A stretch of 64,000 nucleotides of DNA from Delphinapterus leucas (taxonomy: Eukaryota; Chordata; Mammalia; Artiodactyla; Monodontidae). How positions within the stretch are numbered: position 1 is the stretch's first letter; each line of letters opens with the position of its first letter. This document shows, in pieces, positions 45,763 to 57,600 of the stretch. The stretch is from positions 5,768,287-5,832,286 of the forward strand of contig NW_022098037.1 of the NCBI RefSeq assembly GCF_002288925.2, in the 5' to 3' direction. Both the position numbers and the translations under genes were made by a program. The notes under the pieces were generated by a model. The model had not been told where the DNA came from. It ran no database searches and worked only from the letters and a program-made list of their open reading frames with translations.

Positions 45763-46570
45763 ACTTTTTTAATTTTTAAAAAGTTTTATACAATTTTTAA
45801 AGGTTACTTTCCATTTACAATTATTACAAAATATTGGCTGTCTTCCCTGTGTTGTACAATATATCCTTGAGCCTCTCTTACACCCAGTAGTTCGTACCTT
45901 CCACTCCCTCACCCCTATGTTGCCCCTCCCCCTCCTCCGGTAACCACTAGTTTGTTCTCTATATATGTGAGTCTGCTTCTTTTTTTGAGGTATTCACTTG
46001 TTTGTTGTATTTTTTAGATTCCACATATAAGTGGTATCATACAGTATTTGTTTTTCTCTGTCTGACATATTTCACTTAGCATAATGCCCTCAAAGTCTAT
46101 CCATGTGTCTGCAAATGGCAAAATTCCACTCTTTTTTATGGCTGAGTAGTATTCCATTATATATATATGCCACATCTTCTTTGTCAATTCATCTGTTGAC
46201 AGACACTTAGGTTGCTTCCATACCTTGGCAGTTTAAATAATGCTGCTGTGAATGTTGTGGTGCATGTACCTTTTCAAATTTTTTTGTTTGTTTGTTTCTT
46301 TTGGATATATAAATAAATGTAGGGAGTTCCCTGGTGGTCCAGTGGTTAAGACTCTGTGCTTCCATTGCAGGGGGCACGGGTTCGATCCCTGGTCAGGGGA
46401 CTAAGATCTCTGCGTACCACATGGCGCGGCCAAAAAATAAATAAAAAAGATTGTTTAAATGTATATGTAAATTGGTTCAGCCACTGTGGAAGACAGTATG
46501 GAGGTTTCTTCAAAAACTAAAAATAGAACTACCCCAGCAATTCCACTCCTGAGTGTATATCCAAACGAAA
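45763..46570 (-). mobile_element. Twin-primed (5'-inverted) L1 insertion
   Basis: From 45,763 to about 46,310 the sequence is antisense L1 3' end ('tattggctgtcttccctgtgttgtac', 'ggctgagtagtattccattatatat', 'cttttggatatat'). From about 46,456 to 46,570 it is sense L1 from just upstream ('taaattggttcagccactgtggaagacagtatggagg'), ending at the same L1 point 'tatatccaaacgaaa'. An imperfect target duplication CATGGTGGAACTTTCT / CATGGTAGACTTTCT flanks the whole (45,747 and 46,571). A SINE sits at the inversion junction. Confidence 0.85.
46322..46455 (+). mobile_element. tRNA-only CHR-type SINE
   Basis: Starts GGGAGTTCCCTGGTGG, has the head with GGTTCGATCCCTGG and ends in A-rich AAATAAATAAAAAAGA. 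Flanks share AAATGTA. It is inserted at, or within a few bases of, the L1 inversion junction. Confidence 0.9.
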
Positions 46571-47672
46571 CATGGTAGACTTTCTTTCTTCTCTCATAGA
46601 TAAAGCTTCAATCCAGGCTGATTATATCCAGGTGTGGATATCATTAAATTAATTGATACTAATATTTGAATCACTAATAAATATATCCCTCCAAAGGGCT
46701 ATTTGAAACTAGAAATAACAATTTGCTTACCAAATTACTTTCTACTTACTTTTTTCCATAAATCTGCAAGTGGTGAAGTTATAGAGGAGGAATTTGGGGG
46801 TAGGTAACTTCTGGTTTCGCCTATAAATATTTGTCAATAAGCGTCTGTCAATAAACATAAATTCATAGGTTAGGCCAACCCTAAGCAACACTTAAGCAAT
46901 TTGTTTCAGCTTCCTTCATCACCATATTAATAATGAACTAACCATGCTCTGTAAACAGTTATTCTCAAAGTGCTAAAATAATATATCTGTGAGTCAGCTG
47001 GACAGACCATGGCCTTGATGAACTTTCGCTTCGCTCCCTTTACTGTAGTAGCAGCTAGAAATGTGAAGTGAAGAAACTCACTAGTTCCTGGTCACAGAAG
47101 CTGGGACATAATAGTGGCTCTTTCTTTGCAGGAGTTGTTTTTCTGTTGGTGTTGCCAGGAAGTGAGCCCTTTCCTTCCAAAATGATGGGGATTCCTGAGG
47201 TAGGTAATGGATAGATGTATAGATGGGTAAATGAGTGGATGTAAGGCTAACCAGCCAGCCAGAGGGGCTTTTATCTATCTATCTTGTAAGATCATTAGAT
47301 GAAGGAGACATGGAAAGAGTATGCATTGAATGGGAAGGAGTGAAAAGAGAAATCAAGAGATAATAGATAATTGTTGTTAGCAGATAAGAAAAGGAGAAAT
47401 AAAAGCACACAGAAGAAGCTATTTACAGCAGAGGACCACATGCCTCTTTCAACATATACAACCACAGAGGCTATGAAAGGGTAAAGTTGTTGAGAGCTGG
47501 TTTAGCAGCCAGCCTTGCTGTACAGTCTCTGATGAGAGGGTGATGGGCAAGGTCCTAAGGCAGGAGAGACAAATAACCTTTGCTGGTTCTCTTCCTTCTG
47601 TACTCCACTCTCCTGTATTGTATCCAGTGGTCTCCTGGTGAAAGGAAAAGAGGTGAGATCTTCATTATACTC
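46571..47672. other. Unclassified DNA
   Basis: No gene or named repeat recognised. GATG-type short repeats occur near 47,210-47,240. Confidence 0.4.
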
Positions 47673-47680
47673 AGTACATG

Positions 47681-47688
<8 letters not shown>

Positions 47689-47712
<24 letters not shown>

Positions 47713-47904
47713 GCGGTACGCGGGCCTCTCGCTGTTGTGGCCTCTCCCGTTGCGGAGCATAGGCTCCGGACGCGCAGGCTCAGCGGCCATGGCTCACGGA
47801 CCCAGCCGCTCCGCGGCATGTGGGATCTTCCCGGACTGGGGCATGAACCCGTGTCCCCTGCATCGGCAGGCGGACTCTCAACCACTGCACCACCAGGGAA
47901 GCCC
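47689..47904 (-). mobile_element. CHR SINE, short form, recent
   Basis: Antisense copy. A perfect 16-base duplication AGTACATGTTTCTTTT (47,673-47,688 and 47,905-47,920). The tail side has TTTTC units, part of which belong to the duplication. Confidence 0.97.
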
Positions 47905-47920
47905 AGTACATGTTTCTTTT

Positions 47921-48850
47921 TAATTGGAATATAATTCATATAATATAAAATAGGCCCTTTAAAAGTATACAATTCAGTAGTTTTTAGTATAGTCAGAGAC
48001 TTGTGCAAATATCACCACTATCTAATTCCAGCACATTTTCATCACCCCAAAAAGACACCCCATACCCATTAGCAGTCACTTCCCATTCCTTCCTCCCCCA
48101 AGCCCTCAGCAACCACTATCTACTTTTTTGTTTAAAATACTTTATTATTTTTAGAGACATTTTAGGTTTACAACAAAATTGAGGAAAAGGTACAGAGATT
48201 TCCCATATGCTTCCTGCCCCCATACATGCATAGCCTCCTCCATTATCAACATCACTTACCAGAATGGCCCTTTATTATTATTTTTCATTATTAGTAGTTT
48301 TTTTTAACAAAGGATGAACCTATATTGATATATCATAATCATCCCAAGTCCATAGTCTACCTTAGGGTTTACTCTTGGTGTTGTATATTCTGTGGGTTTG
48401 GACAAGTGTATAATAACATATATCCAACACTATAACATCATACAGAGTATTTTCACTGCCCTAAAAATCCTCTGTGTTCTGCCTATTTATCTTCTCCTCC
48501 TATAACTTCCCCTCCCGCCCCCCGCCCCAAACACCACCACTGTCTGTCTCTATAGATTTGTCTATTCTGGGCATTTCGTATAAATGGAATCAAACATGTG
48601 GCCTTTAGTATCTGGCTTATTTCACCTAGCATAATATGTGTTTTTTCTTTCTTTTTTAATTAATGAATTTTATTTTTTAGAGCAGTGATAGAAAAATTGA
48701 GCCGAAAGTAGAGAGTTCACATACCTTTTTTCCCCACCCCTTGCACAGAATTCCCTATTGCTTTTATTTTTTTTTAACCGTCTTAACCATTTTTAAATGT
48801 ACAGTTTGAGTCAACTATATTCCCATTGTTGTGCCAGTACACTGTTTTTG
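47921..48850 (-). mobile_element. Old L1M 3'-UTR segments, nested
   Basis: Two related antisense L1M 3'-region blocks: 'caatttagtagtttttagtatag ... cccatacccattagcagtcacttccc' type at the left and right edges, and 'ttttaggtttacaacaaaattgaggaaaaggtacagagatttcccatatgcttcctgcccccatacatgc' in the middle. One block probably inserted into the other. Confidence 0.75.
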
Positions 48851-49489
48851 TTTTGTTTGTTTTAAGATAGGGTGGAGAGTAGTCTTCAAATCAGGGAGAA
48901 AAAAGATGTGCCCTCCCTGAGACCAACAGCTCACAGTCTTGAATAAGACTCTCACTTCTCATGATCATGCAGCCCCACCGGCCTTTGGCTCACTTCCCTT
49001 TGCCAAGCTCCACGAAAGGCCTGAGATGCGCTCTTAGGAGCAGCGGTGACTCTCCAAGAATGTGCACGTTCCTCCCTGACTTTGTAGCATTGATTTCTTG
49101 TCCTCCAATTTAGTAAACATCTGAAGGAATTGAATTGGCTTTTAAATATCAGAGGCTTATTTTTATCTTGAATAAAACTTAACTGAATTAACATTCAAAG
49201 CACTAAATGATTCAACTCTAAAAACCTGTTGAGGAGGTCTTCTTAAAGCTCTTTGTCTCCTCTGGGCACAGAGGCCACTTGACTTAAGAGATTTGGGATG
49301 CTGATGATAGTCTTAAGCTTTGGGGATCTTTGCAAACATCGGGGGTAATTTAGGGATAATTCCCAAGTGACTGTATTACTTTTCATTGAGTGTCTATGAG
49401 AGGATAAATTGGAGAGAAAGTATAAGGACATAGTAAGATGTTCTCTGCATTTTTAGTTTATCTACATCTAGTACAAAAAACACTGGACT
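48851..49489. other. Unclassified DNA
   Basis: No gene or named repeat recognised. Confidence 0.4.
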
Positions 49490-49607
49490 GGAAATAATAG
49501 CTACCGTTTGTTGACTGGTTAGTATGTCTCAGGTACTGTGCCAAGCATTTTTATATGTCTTTTCTCTTTTAAGTCTCACAATAGTCTTATGAGGTAGCTG
49601 CTTTTAT
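49490..49607 (-). mobile_element. MIR, left half of a split copy
   Basis: 'tgactggttagtatgtctcaggtactgtgccaagcatttttatatgtc' and 'tcttatgaggtagctgc' is an antisense MIR, interrupted by L1 and resuming at about 51,628. Confidence 0.8.
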
Positions 49608-51363
49608 CATTTTTTTTAAACATCATTACTGGAGTATAATTGCTCTACAATGGTGTGTTAGTTTCTGCTGTATAACAAAGTGAATCAGCTATATGTATAC
49701 ATATATCCCCATATTTCCTCCCTCTTGCGTCTCCCTCCCTCCCACCCTCCCTATCCCACCCCTCTAGGTGGTCACAAAGCATCGAGCTGGTCTCCCTGTG
49801 CTATGCGGCTGCTTCCCACTCGCTATCTATTTTACGTTTGGTAGTGTGTATATGTCCATGTCACTCTCTCACTTCGTCCCAGCTTACCCTTCACCCTCCC
49901 CGTGTCCTCAAGTCCATTCTCTACGTCTGCATCTTTATTCCTGTCCTACCCCTAGGTTCTTCAGAACCTTTTTTTTTTTTCTCCTTTAGATTCCATATAT
50001 ATGTGTTAGCATATGGTATTTGTTTTTCTCTTTCTGACTTACTTCACTCTGTATGACAGAATCTAGGTCCATCCACCTCACTACAAATAACTCAATTTCA
50101 TTTCTTTTTATGGCTGAGTAATATTCCACTGTATATATGTGCCACATCTTCTTTATCCATTCATCTGTCGATGGACACTTAGGTTGCTTCCGTGTCCTGA
50201 CTATTGTAAATAGTGCTGCAATGAGCGTTGTGGTACATGACTCTTTTTTAAAAAACTTTTTAAAATTTATTTATTTTATTAATTTATTTTTGGCTGTGCT
50301 GGGTCTTTGTCGCTGCGTGTGGACTTTTTCTAGTTGCGGTGAGCGGGGGCTACTCTTTGTTGAGGTGTGCAGGCTTCTCGTTGTGGTGGCTTCTCTTGTT
50401 GAGGAGCACGGGCTCTAGGTGTGCAGGCTTCAGTAGTTGTGGCATGCGGGTTCAGTAATTGTGGCTCATGGGCTCTAGAGCGCAGGCTCAGTAGTTGTGG
50501 CACACAGGCTTAGTTGCTCCGTGGCATGTGGGATCTTCCCAGACCAGGGATCGAACCTGTGTCCCCTGCATTGGTAGGTGGATTCTTAACCACTGTGCCA
50601 CCAGGGAAGCCCTGACTATTTTTGAATTATGGTTTTCTCAGGGTATATGCCCAGTAGTGGGATTGCTGTGTTGTAAGGTAGTTCTATCTTTAGTTTTTTA
50701 AGGAACCTCCATACTGTTCTCCACGGTGGCTGTATCAATTCACATTCCCACCAACAGTGCAAGAGCGTTCCCTTTTCTCCACACCCTCTCTAGCATTTAG
50801 TGTTTGTAGATTTTTTGATGATGGACATTCTGACCTGTGTGAGGTGATACCTCATTGTAGTTTTGATTTGCACTTCTTTAATGATTAGTGATGTTGAGCA
50901 TCCTTTCATGTGTTTGTTGGCAATCTGTATATATTCTTTGGAGAAATGTCTGTTTAGGTCTTCTGCCCATTTTTGCATTGGGTTGTTTGTTTTTTTGATA
51001 TTGAGCTGCATGAGCTGCTTGTGTATTTTGGAGGTTAATCCTTTGTCAGTTGCTTCGTTTGCAAATATTTTCTCCCATTCTGAGGGTCGTCTTTTCATCT
51101 TGTTTATGGTTTCCTTTGCTGTGCAAAAGCTTTTAAGTTTCATTAGGTCCCATTTGTTTATTTTTGTTTTTATTTCTATTTCTCTAGGAGGTGGGTCAAA
51201 AACGATCTCGCTGTGATTTATGTCAAAGAGTGTTCTGCCTGTGTTTTCCTCTAGGAGTTTTATAGTGTCTGGCCTTACATTTAGGTCTTTAATCCATTTT
51301 GAATTTATTTTTGTGTATGGTGTTAGGAAGTGTTCTAATTTAGTTCTTTTACATGTAGCTGTC
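49608..51363 (-). mobile_element. Young 5'-truncated L1
   Basis: About 1.4 kb of L1 3' end (excluding the inner SINE) in antisense: tail at the left, then 'gtataattgctctacaatggtgtgttagtttctgctgtataacaaagtgaatcagct', 'ccattcatctgtcgatggacac', and the ORF2 C-terminal part up to 'acatgtagctgtccag'. A 117-codon remnant (50,790-51,143, minus) reads [19 protein letters not shown], the ORF2 C-terminus, with later damage. Much less diverged than the other L1 blocks. Confidence 0.95.
50250..50612 (-). mobile_element. CHR SINE, long form
   Basis: About 360 bases including the long middle section ('gcaggcttcagtagttgtggcatgcgg'). It is inserted in the young L1, with TGACTCTTTTTT / TGACTATTTTTG as a likely target duplication (50,238 and 50,613). 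Confidence 0.93.
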
Positions 51364-51627
51364 CAGATATAACATTGTATAAGTTTAAAGTATATGAAGT
51401 ATTGACTTGATACATTTATATTGCAATATTATTGCCGTTGTAGCATTAGCTAAGACCTCTATCACATCACATAATTATCATTTCTTCTTGTGGTGGGAAC
51501 AATTGAAGATCTAGTCTCTTAGTAAGTTTAATGTTTATAATATAGTTTGGTGTCTATACTCACTGTATTGTGTTTTAGTTCTGCAGGACGTATTTATCTG
51601 CTAGTTACAAGTATGTACCCTTAAACA
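51364..51627 (+). mobile_element. Old L1M 3'-UTR fragment
   Basis: 'catcacataattatcatttcttcttgtggtgggaacaattgaagatctagtctcttagtaa' and 'gacgtatttatctgctagttacaagtatgtaccctt' match a sense L1M 3'-UTR. It lies between the young L1 and the second MIR half. Confidence 0.75.
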
Positions 51628-51745
51628 GCATCTCTTTAGGAAGGCAATGAAGCTAAGAGAGATTAAAGCACTTGCCCAAGTCCCCCATTTTGCAGGTGAA
51701 TTTAACCCCAGAGTCAAAGTATTCAAGCACTCTGCTGACCTGGGA
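51628..51745 (-). mobile_element. MIR, right half of a split copy
   Basis: 'gctaagagagattaaagcacttgcccaagtccc' and 'aaccccagagtcaaagtattcaagcactctgctgacctgg' continue the antisense MIR begun at 49,490. Confidence 0.65.
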
Positions 51746-51759
51746 GCTGGATCTAGTAA

Positions 51760-51850
51760 GTTCTCATCCTGATTAAGTGACTTATGTAATTGGGCCTCAT
51801 TTGCTTCATCTGTATAATGAGGATATTGGACCATATCCATGATTTCTAAC
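51760..51850 (+). mobile_element. MIR fragment
   Basis: 'gtaattgggcctcatttgcttcatctgtataatgaggatattggacca' is a sense MIR core. Confidence 0.7.
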
Positions 51851-52627
51851 CTTTGGCTGCCTTGGAGACGTGCTGCCCCATCTCCTTTAAAACAAGCTAC
51901 TGTGGGGAACTTGGTTAACTGACAGCCCCCAGCTACTGCTCCTGTGAATCTGAGGCAACGTTTATACCAGGCTGCACCCAGCCAGTGACTGAGCATGGCA
52001 AGGGTCCTGGTGCTGGCCCAGTGGGAGCTTCCTCTAATGGGCAGATTTGGCTCAGGGACTCCCCATCAGCTGGCGAGGACTGCACTAAATGCAGTCTGAG
52101 ACTCTTCCTATCCAATCCTTCCCTCCCGATATCCTTCCTAGGACCTGCATTTGTGATGTGAAAGCTCTCCCTGCCTAGTCTTGCCCACATCCCATTTAAC
52201 CTTCACAGAAATTTCCCTCAATAAATCTTTTGCACATCTAATGCTGTCTTGGCATCTGCTACTCAGAGGACCAGAACTGACAACTTCCAACTTGAGTGGG
52301 AGGGTCAGGAAAATATTTCAAAGGGTCCAGAAATTCCAAGTTCAGCAAGAAATGTCTTTAGACTCTATAAATCCTAGGTCTCACATTTATATGAACTACT
52401 ACCTTCCAAATGAATGTAGATGATAAATATAATGTAGAGTCATTTATGAGTGTCATTGAATTTACAGATACTTTTGTTACTAAGTATGTTTTCAACCAGT
52501 AAATTTTGAAAACGTGATTGATAAAAGGGGTCTCCATGCTCGAAAATATTGGGAGCCACTGGGCTGGATGCCCACTCAGGGTCTGTCAGGCCTGACATCC
52601 TTTGATCCATGGCAACGGCAGTACAGC
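51851..52627. other. Unclassified DNA
   Basis: No gene or named repeat recognised. Confidence 0.4.
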
Positions 52628-52870
52628 ACAACGGTTAAGGAGCGGTGCTGAGAGCATGGCCTTTGGCGTCAGACGGCCCTGGGTTTGAGTCCTTACTTTG
52701 CTTCTCACTAGTTACATAATCTCAGGCAAGATGCGAAACCTCTCCAATCTTTGTTTCCTCATCTAAAATGGAGATACTAAGAGTAACTTCTGGATGGTAT
52801 GGTTGTGAGAGTTACATAAGAAAAGTGACTGTAAGGTACTTTGCATCATAAAAATTCATTGGAATTATTA
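52628..52870 (+). mobile_element. MIR SINE, nearly complete
   Basis: 'aacggttaaggagcggtgctgagagcatggcctttggcgtcagacggccctgggtttgagtcc' then 'ctcatctaaaatggagatact' and 'gtactttgcatcataaaaattcattgg'. Sense MIR over most of its length. Confidence 0.9.
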
Positions 52871-55514
52871 TCATTACTCGTCCTTAGTTTCATTCTGTGT
52901 GTTCATCTTCAGTTCTAACCAGAAGATTGTTTATAGTGTTTTTTTTTTAATAGTTTTTTAACTCTTACTTTATGAGAACGGGAGATAGTATTTCTCATCT
53001 TCCTAAATTACTTGGGTCATCCTTCCAAACAAATTGCATCTCATGTTTAATATACCTCTATTCCTTTGAGCTCAGACCTTTGTAACCAACTGAGCTTTCA
53101 TTTAATCATCTGGAATAATCTTGCCCTTAGAGTTCTCCCTCCTGTGTAATTTCCTTTCACAGCCAATTTGTCCTTAATGCTCAGACTAGAGCCATAACAG
53201 CAACATGGAGAATTAAGGACAATCTTCTATCAATCACACAACCCCATCTCAAACAGAGGATGACTTCAGGCAGATGTAGGGGTGTGAGGTTTGGGAGTAG
53301 GGCAGTTTTTTGAATAATGTAAATAATTGCTTATTTGAGTGCTGATTTTGTAGTTGACAGCAAAAAGTCTTCTGGGGGTGGCTCATTAGTGGCACAGGTG
53401 CAAGAGCAGCTGTTCTAATTAATGTATTAGGAATCCCCATTCTTGATTTCTGTTAAAGATTAGAGAAAAGCTTTGTTATCCACCCGATTACACAAGAAGA
53501 CTGGACTGAGGAGGGGTAAACCAACAGGAACGTTTTCAGCTGGAGGTAGTAAAATACATGACTTCAGTGTTAAACAAACTGGAGTTTATTTTTCTCATAG
53601 AAAATGAAGTCAGGAAACAGATGGTTGCTGGTGTTGGTTTATCAGTTCAACAATGTCTAGGATTATCTCGCTGAGATAATTTTGGCCTTTCTTTCATTGT
53701 CCCAGAATGGTTACAGGAATTCCAATCATCATGCTCACAATCAAGGCAAGAAGAAGGAGGAAGGAGCAGGGAGTAAGAAGTTCCGGGGGATCCCCAGCAG
53801 ACCGTCAGTATGAGCAAACCCTGTATGTATGTTTCATTGGCTAGCACGGTGCATGCAGCCCTCAGCTAGCCGCAGAGGAGCTGGGAAATCAGAATTTAGC
53901 TGGGCCCCTTGCCATCCTGGACACAATCAGGATTGTATTAGTCAGAGAAAGTAGAGAAAGTACATTGGGAAGTTAACCAACACAGTCTGCTCTCAGAGGC
54001 AAGCCTAGGGATGGCTTGGTTCCAATTTTTTCTTCATGGGAAGAATGAGAGGAGTAATAAATGTTATAGTGAATATATTGGAGATCAAAATACATCACAA
54101 TCAGCTTCAAAGAGGCGTCCACAGTGTTCTTTCTCTGTAAGCTTACGCTATACCGAGAAATACTTGTGGTAAAACTTAGAAGTCATCTTCTTAGTCAGGA
54201 AGAAATTTTTTTCTTTAACAATGCCATGGTAATATGCTTTACTTGAAATTACAGAATGTAGCAAAGATTCTTACGAAATTGCCTTGATTTCTCTGAAACA
54301 ACATGTTATATGTAGGGAAAAGTACATCCTGGAATCTGTTTGAGAGTTCAGTTGTAATTTGCTGAAATTAGTTGTCCCCAAATTCACAATTTAATTTTAC
54401 GTTTTAAAAAAGATTCAAACTACATCAGGAGCTTAAGCAGAATATAAATAGACCTTAGAGTCCTGAAGCATGCAATATAAAATAGGCCACGCCTCAAGAG
54501 TTTCTCAGGAAGATGCCCGCAACATGAACTTTTGGACCCTGATTCTGCAAAAATTATCTTCAGAACTAGGTAAAATTGTGAAAGCTGGGCAAGTATCTGT
54601 CTGAGCTTTTTTGCATTTGTATGGTATGTAACTACCTTTGTCAGAAATTACAATCTAAGTATGTAGTTTTCATTTCATTTTTATTTTAAATACTACCTGA
54701 AAGTTCATCAATTATATGTTTGTCATGGGTAAATAAATATAGCTATTTGACTTGTAGCATATTTCTGTTACTTATATAATGCTCCTCTTCCCTGATATCT
54801 TTGCTCTAATATCTTAAAATCATTTAGCCATCATATTTTCCCTTTAAAAATTTAGTGATATTTTCAAATTATGTTTTTTATGGAAAACTTGAAAACCATA
54901 GAAAAGTAAAAAAGAAAACCTCAATTATTTATGACACATTTATATGCATTTATTTGTTTCACCCCTGATGACCACATGTGTGGTGTCCAAGATAGGATGT
55001 ATATATACAAAGAGATGTGCAGGGCTGGTGTGTGCCTGGAACAAACTAGCACCTCCCTAAATATGGACAAATAAAATCATATTCCGACTTCAACTGATGC
55101 ATTTGGTGAGAGCAGTCAGTTTTCAGGCCAGTTTGATAATGGGCAGCAAGAAGAAATATTTGATCATTTATCACATTGTGAGTAGGCCTGGTACCTTATT
55201 AGTTTGAAAATCTATGTAAATACATATTATAACCAGAGAAACTGTGATGTAACAGGACACAGAGACAGAGAATCAGAACTAGAATTTGGGCTTTCTTATC
55301 CTTGCACTAATGAGTTCTGTCAGAATGGATGTCCAGGTCACACAAGTAAACTGCAAACTCATGCAGCTAAAAAGCCCCCTTTTTATATTTTCATAGTTTG
55401 TGTATATGTACTCGAGAATAGGTTGAGGAGACAGAGCTGCTTTAAAATAATGCCCTTATTTCTTGCTTTGCTATTCTATCTTCCTCCCTCCATCCCTTCC
55501 TTCCTTGTAGGTTA
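52871..55514. other. Unclassified DNA
   Basis: A long stretch with no recognised repeat apart from an 11-bp inverted repeat at 53,168-53,222. No exon that I can support. Confidence 0.4.
53168..53222. repeat. 11-bp inverted repeat, 33-base loop
   Basis: TTGTCCTTAAT (53,168-53,178) pairs exactly with ATTAAGGACAA (53,212-53,222). Could be chance in a window of this length. Confidence 0.6.
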
Positions 55515-55680
55515 GGGGCAAGGAGATTCAGTGCGTGGACTTTGGAATCAGACAGACCTGGATTTGAATCTTGGGCCGCCCCTCACTGGATATGGGACTC
55601 TAGGCGGTTGGTGTAAACTTTCTCTGCCTCATTTTCTTCACCTATAAAATTGTCTCATAGTATTATTTACTGTGTTTAGG
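55515..55680 (+). mobile_element. MIR SINE
   Basis: 'gattcagtgcgtggactttggaatcagacagacctggatttgaatcttgggccgcccc' then 'ctctgcctcattttcttcacctataaaattgtctcatag'. Confidence 0.88.
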
Positions 55681-55689
55681 CCCAATTAG

Positions 55690-56060
55690 GTTTGATTCTA
55701 CTACTGTAACAAATAACTCCAAAACTTTCAGTAGCCCCCATAACACAAGTTTATTTCTCACTCACTCAAGCAAAGTTTGCTCTGTGTCCGGGTGACTCTT
55801 CAGGGCTCAGCATTTCATGTTGCCTCAATTTTATGGCACCTGCATATTAACATGTTCTTGTATGATCACCATGGCAACTAAATACTTCAGCCTAGAAGTG
55901 GCACATATAATTTCTGCTCACAGTTTTTTGTTTGTTTGATTTTTACTAATAAACAGTTTTATGGAAATGCCTAACTTCAACAAGCTGGGAAAATGCGATG
56001 CTTCTACGTACCCAGAATGGAAGGAGAACTGGAAATGTTGGTAAGCAGCATTAATATCTA
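55690..56060 (+). mobile_element. Ancient interspersed repeat, same family as 6,590
   Basis: 'actgtaacaaataactccaaaactttcagtagc', 'tttatttctcactcac', 'cctaacttcaacaagctgggaaaatgcgatgcttctacgtacccagaatggaagg ... gtaagcagcattaat'. A common mammalian repeat that I cannot name. Confidence 0.5.
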
Positions 56061-56399
56061 CCTCACTCTACTTTCCTTATCACCAAATTTTCAATGTGCT
56101 CTTTCTCACATACAGAATCCACTCATGCTTTTCCAGGGAAACAACGCAGTAGTTCCACCTCTCTCAGAGTCCAGGATGAAGCGTACTTTGGATCCACATT
56201 TTGCCTTTCTTGGTCCGGAGCACCATAATGTAAAGTTTGTGAAGTACCAGTGCTTGGCACAGAGCAAATTCATTATGATTAGTAATCAGAGAGAGTAGGT
56301 TAACAACAGCAGCACCAGTAGTATCTTGCCAGTCATGTTATAACATAACATCTTCTTCATTAGGATGTTTTGACAGCTAAGGCACCCATTGTTTTGGCA
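56061..56399. other. Unclassified DNA
   Basis: Nothing recognised with confidence. Confidence 0.4.
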
Positions 56400-56890
56400 G
56401 TTGAGCATCCAGTCCCCCTTCTTAGGGAATTCACCCCTTCTCATCTCAATTTATGTGATCGAGGAGGAAGTATTCCTGTCCTACTGATAAGGGTGGGTAT
56501 GTGAACAAGTCCTAAAGAATCAATTTATTCCATCTTACTGGCCACTAAGATAGGTTCAGAGAGGCATGTGCTACTTTCGTTGGTCAAGGAAGACTCAATC
56601 CTTTCCACTGGAAAGGGGGAGAAAACCCACTTTTTCTCTATTAGGGTTGTTGAAAGGATAAGATGAAAGTCTGTACCTACCAAAGGTCATCTTGTGACCA
56701 AAGTGAGAACCTTCCAGGAATGAAGTCAAAAAAGAAGGAATGCCAAGAAGTGATGAAAATGAGATTGAGTTCTGCTAATAGCATTTGAATCCCTGGATTC
56801 AGCCATGGTTGGTTGTCTGGAATTTTCAGTAACTTGAACCAATAATTGCCTCTTCTGCTTAGCTCAGGTTGATTTGAATTGTGTTACTTG
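56400..56890 (+). mobile_element. Ancient interspersed repeat 'B'
   Basis: The end 'gaatccctggattcagccatggttgg ... ttttcagtaacttgaaccaataattgcc ... gtgttacttgtag' parallels the copy at 24,110-24,570. Confidence 0.45.
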
Positions 56891-57600
56891 TAGTGGTAGA
56901 TTGCAAAAATGGCCACAAATTCTCCTCCATGTATTCCTACCCACTTGCTGTACACCTTTGAGGACCCTCCCACCCTGACTCTGGGCCTAGTCATGTGATT
57001 TGCTTTGGAAAAAAGATGCCCACAATCATGACATAGAAGAGGTTTGAAAACCATGTGTGCACTACCATGTGTAAAATAGATAGCTAGTGGGAACTGTGGT
57101 ATGGCACAGAGAGCTCAGCTCCGTGCTCTGTGATGACCTAGATGGGTGGGATGGGGGGCGGGTGGGAAGGAGGCCCAAGAGGGAGGGGATATACGTATAC
57201 ATATAACTGATTCACTTTGTTGTACAGCAGAAATTAACACAACATTGTAAAGCAATTATACTCCAAAAAAAAAGAAATACAATAACCCATGTGTGTAGCA
57301 GAGCTTGTCTTCTCTTGGCGCTCTGTTCCTCATCACTGCTTCCATGTGAATAAGTGCAGGTCACCTCCTTGCTGAATAACAGAGCAGAGAAGAGTTGTCT
57401 CAGCTGAGCCATCTTAGATTAGCCAGCCCCAGCCAATCCACTAACTCATCTTAGACACATGAAAAAACCCAACAGAAATCAGCCAAACTTTTTCCAGACC
57501 TGAAAAACTTCCCAGAAGAATCATGAGCCAAATAAATGATTGCTATTTTAAATTACTAAGATTTGGGGTGGTTTGTTATGCAGCAAAAGCCAACTGATGC
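56891..57600 (+). mobile_element. MLT1-like LTR, split by L1
   Basis: 'tagattgcaaaaatggccacaaattctcctccatg' at the start and 'agccaaataaatgattgctattttaaattactaagatttggggtggtttgttatgcagcaaaagccaactgatgc' at the end match the MaLR MLT1 consensus ends. A young L1 3' end (57,061-57,286) interrupts it. Confidence 0.82.
57061..57286 (+). mobile_element. Young L1 3'-UTR, severely truncated
   Basis: About 225 bases of L1 3'-UTR: 'agctcagctccgtgctctgtgatgacctagatgggtggg', 'gattcactttgttgtacagcagaaattaacacaacattgtaaagcaattatactcc' and a short A-tail. An imperfect target duplication AACCATGTGTGCA (57,048) / ACCCATGTGTGTA (57,286) flanks it. Confidence 0.93.

Noticed and set aside
47502..48008. Minus-strand frame of 168 codons, the longest open frame examined
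   Set aside because: Its central part is a CHR SINE translated in sense orientation; the same peptide recurs at other SINE copies in the window.
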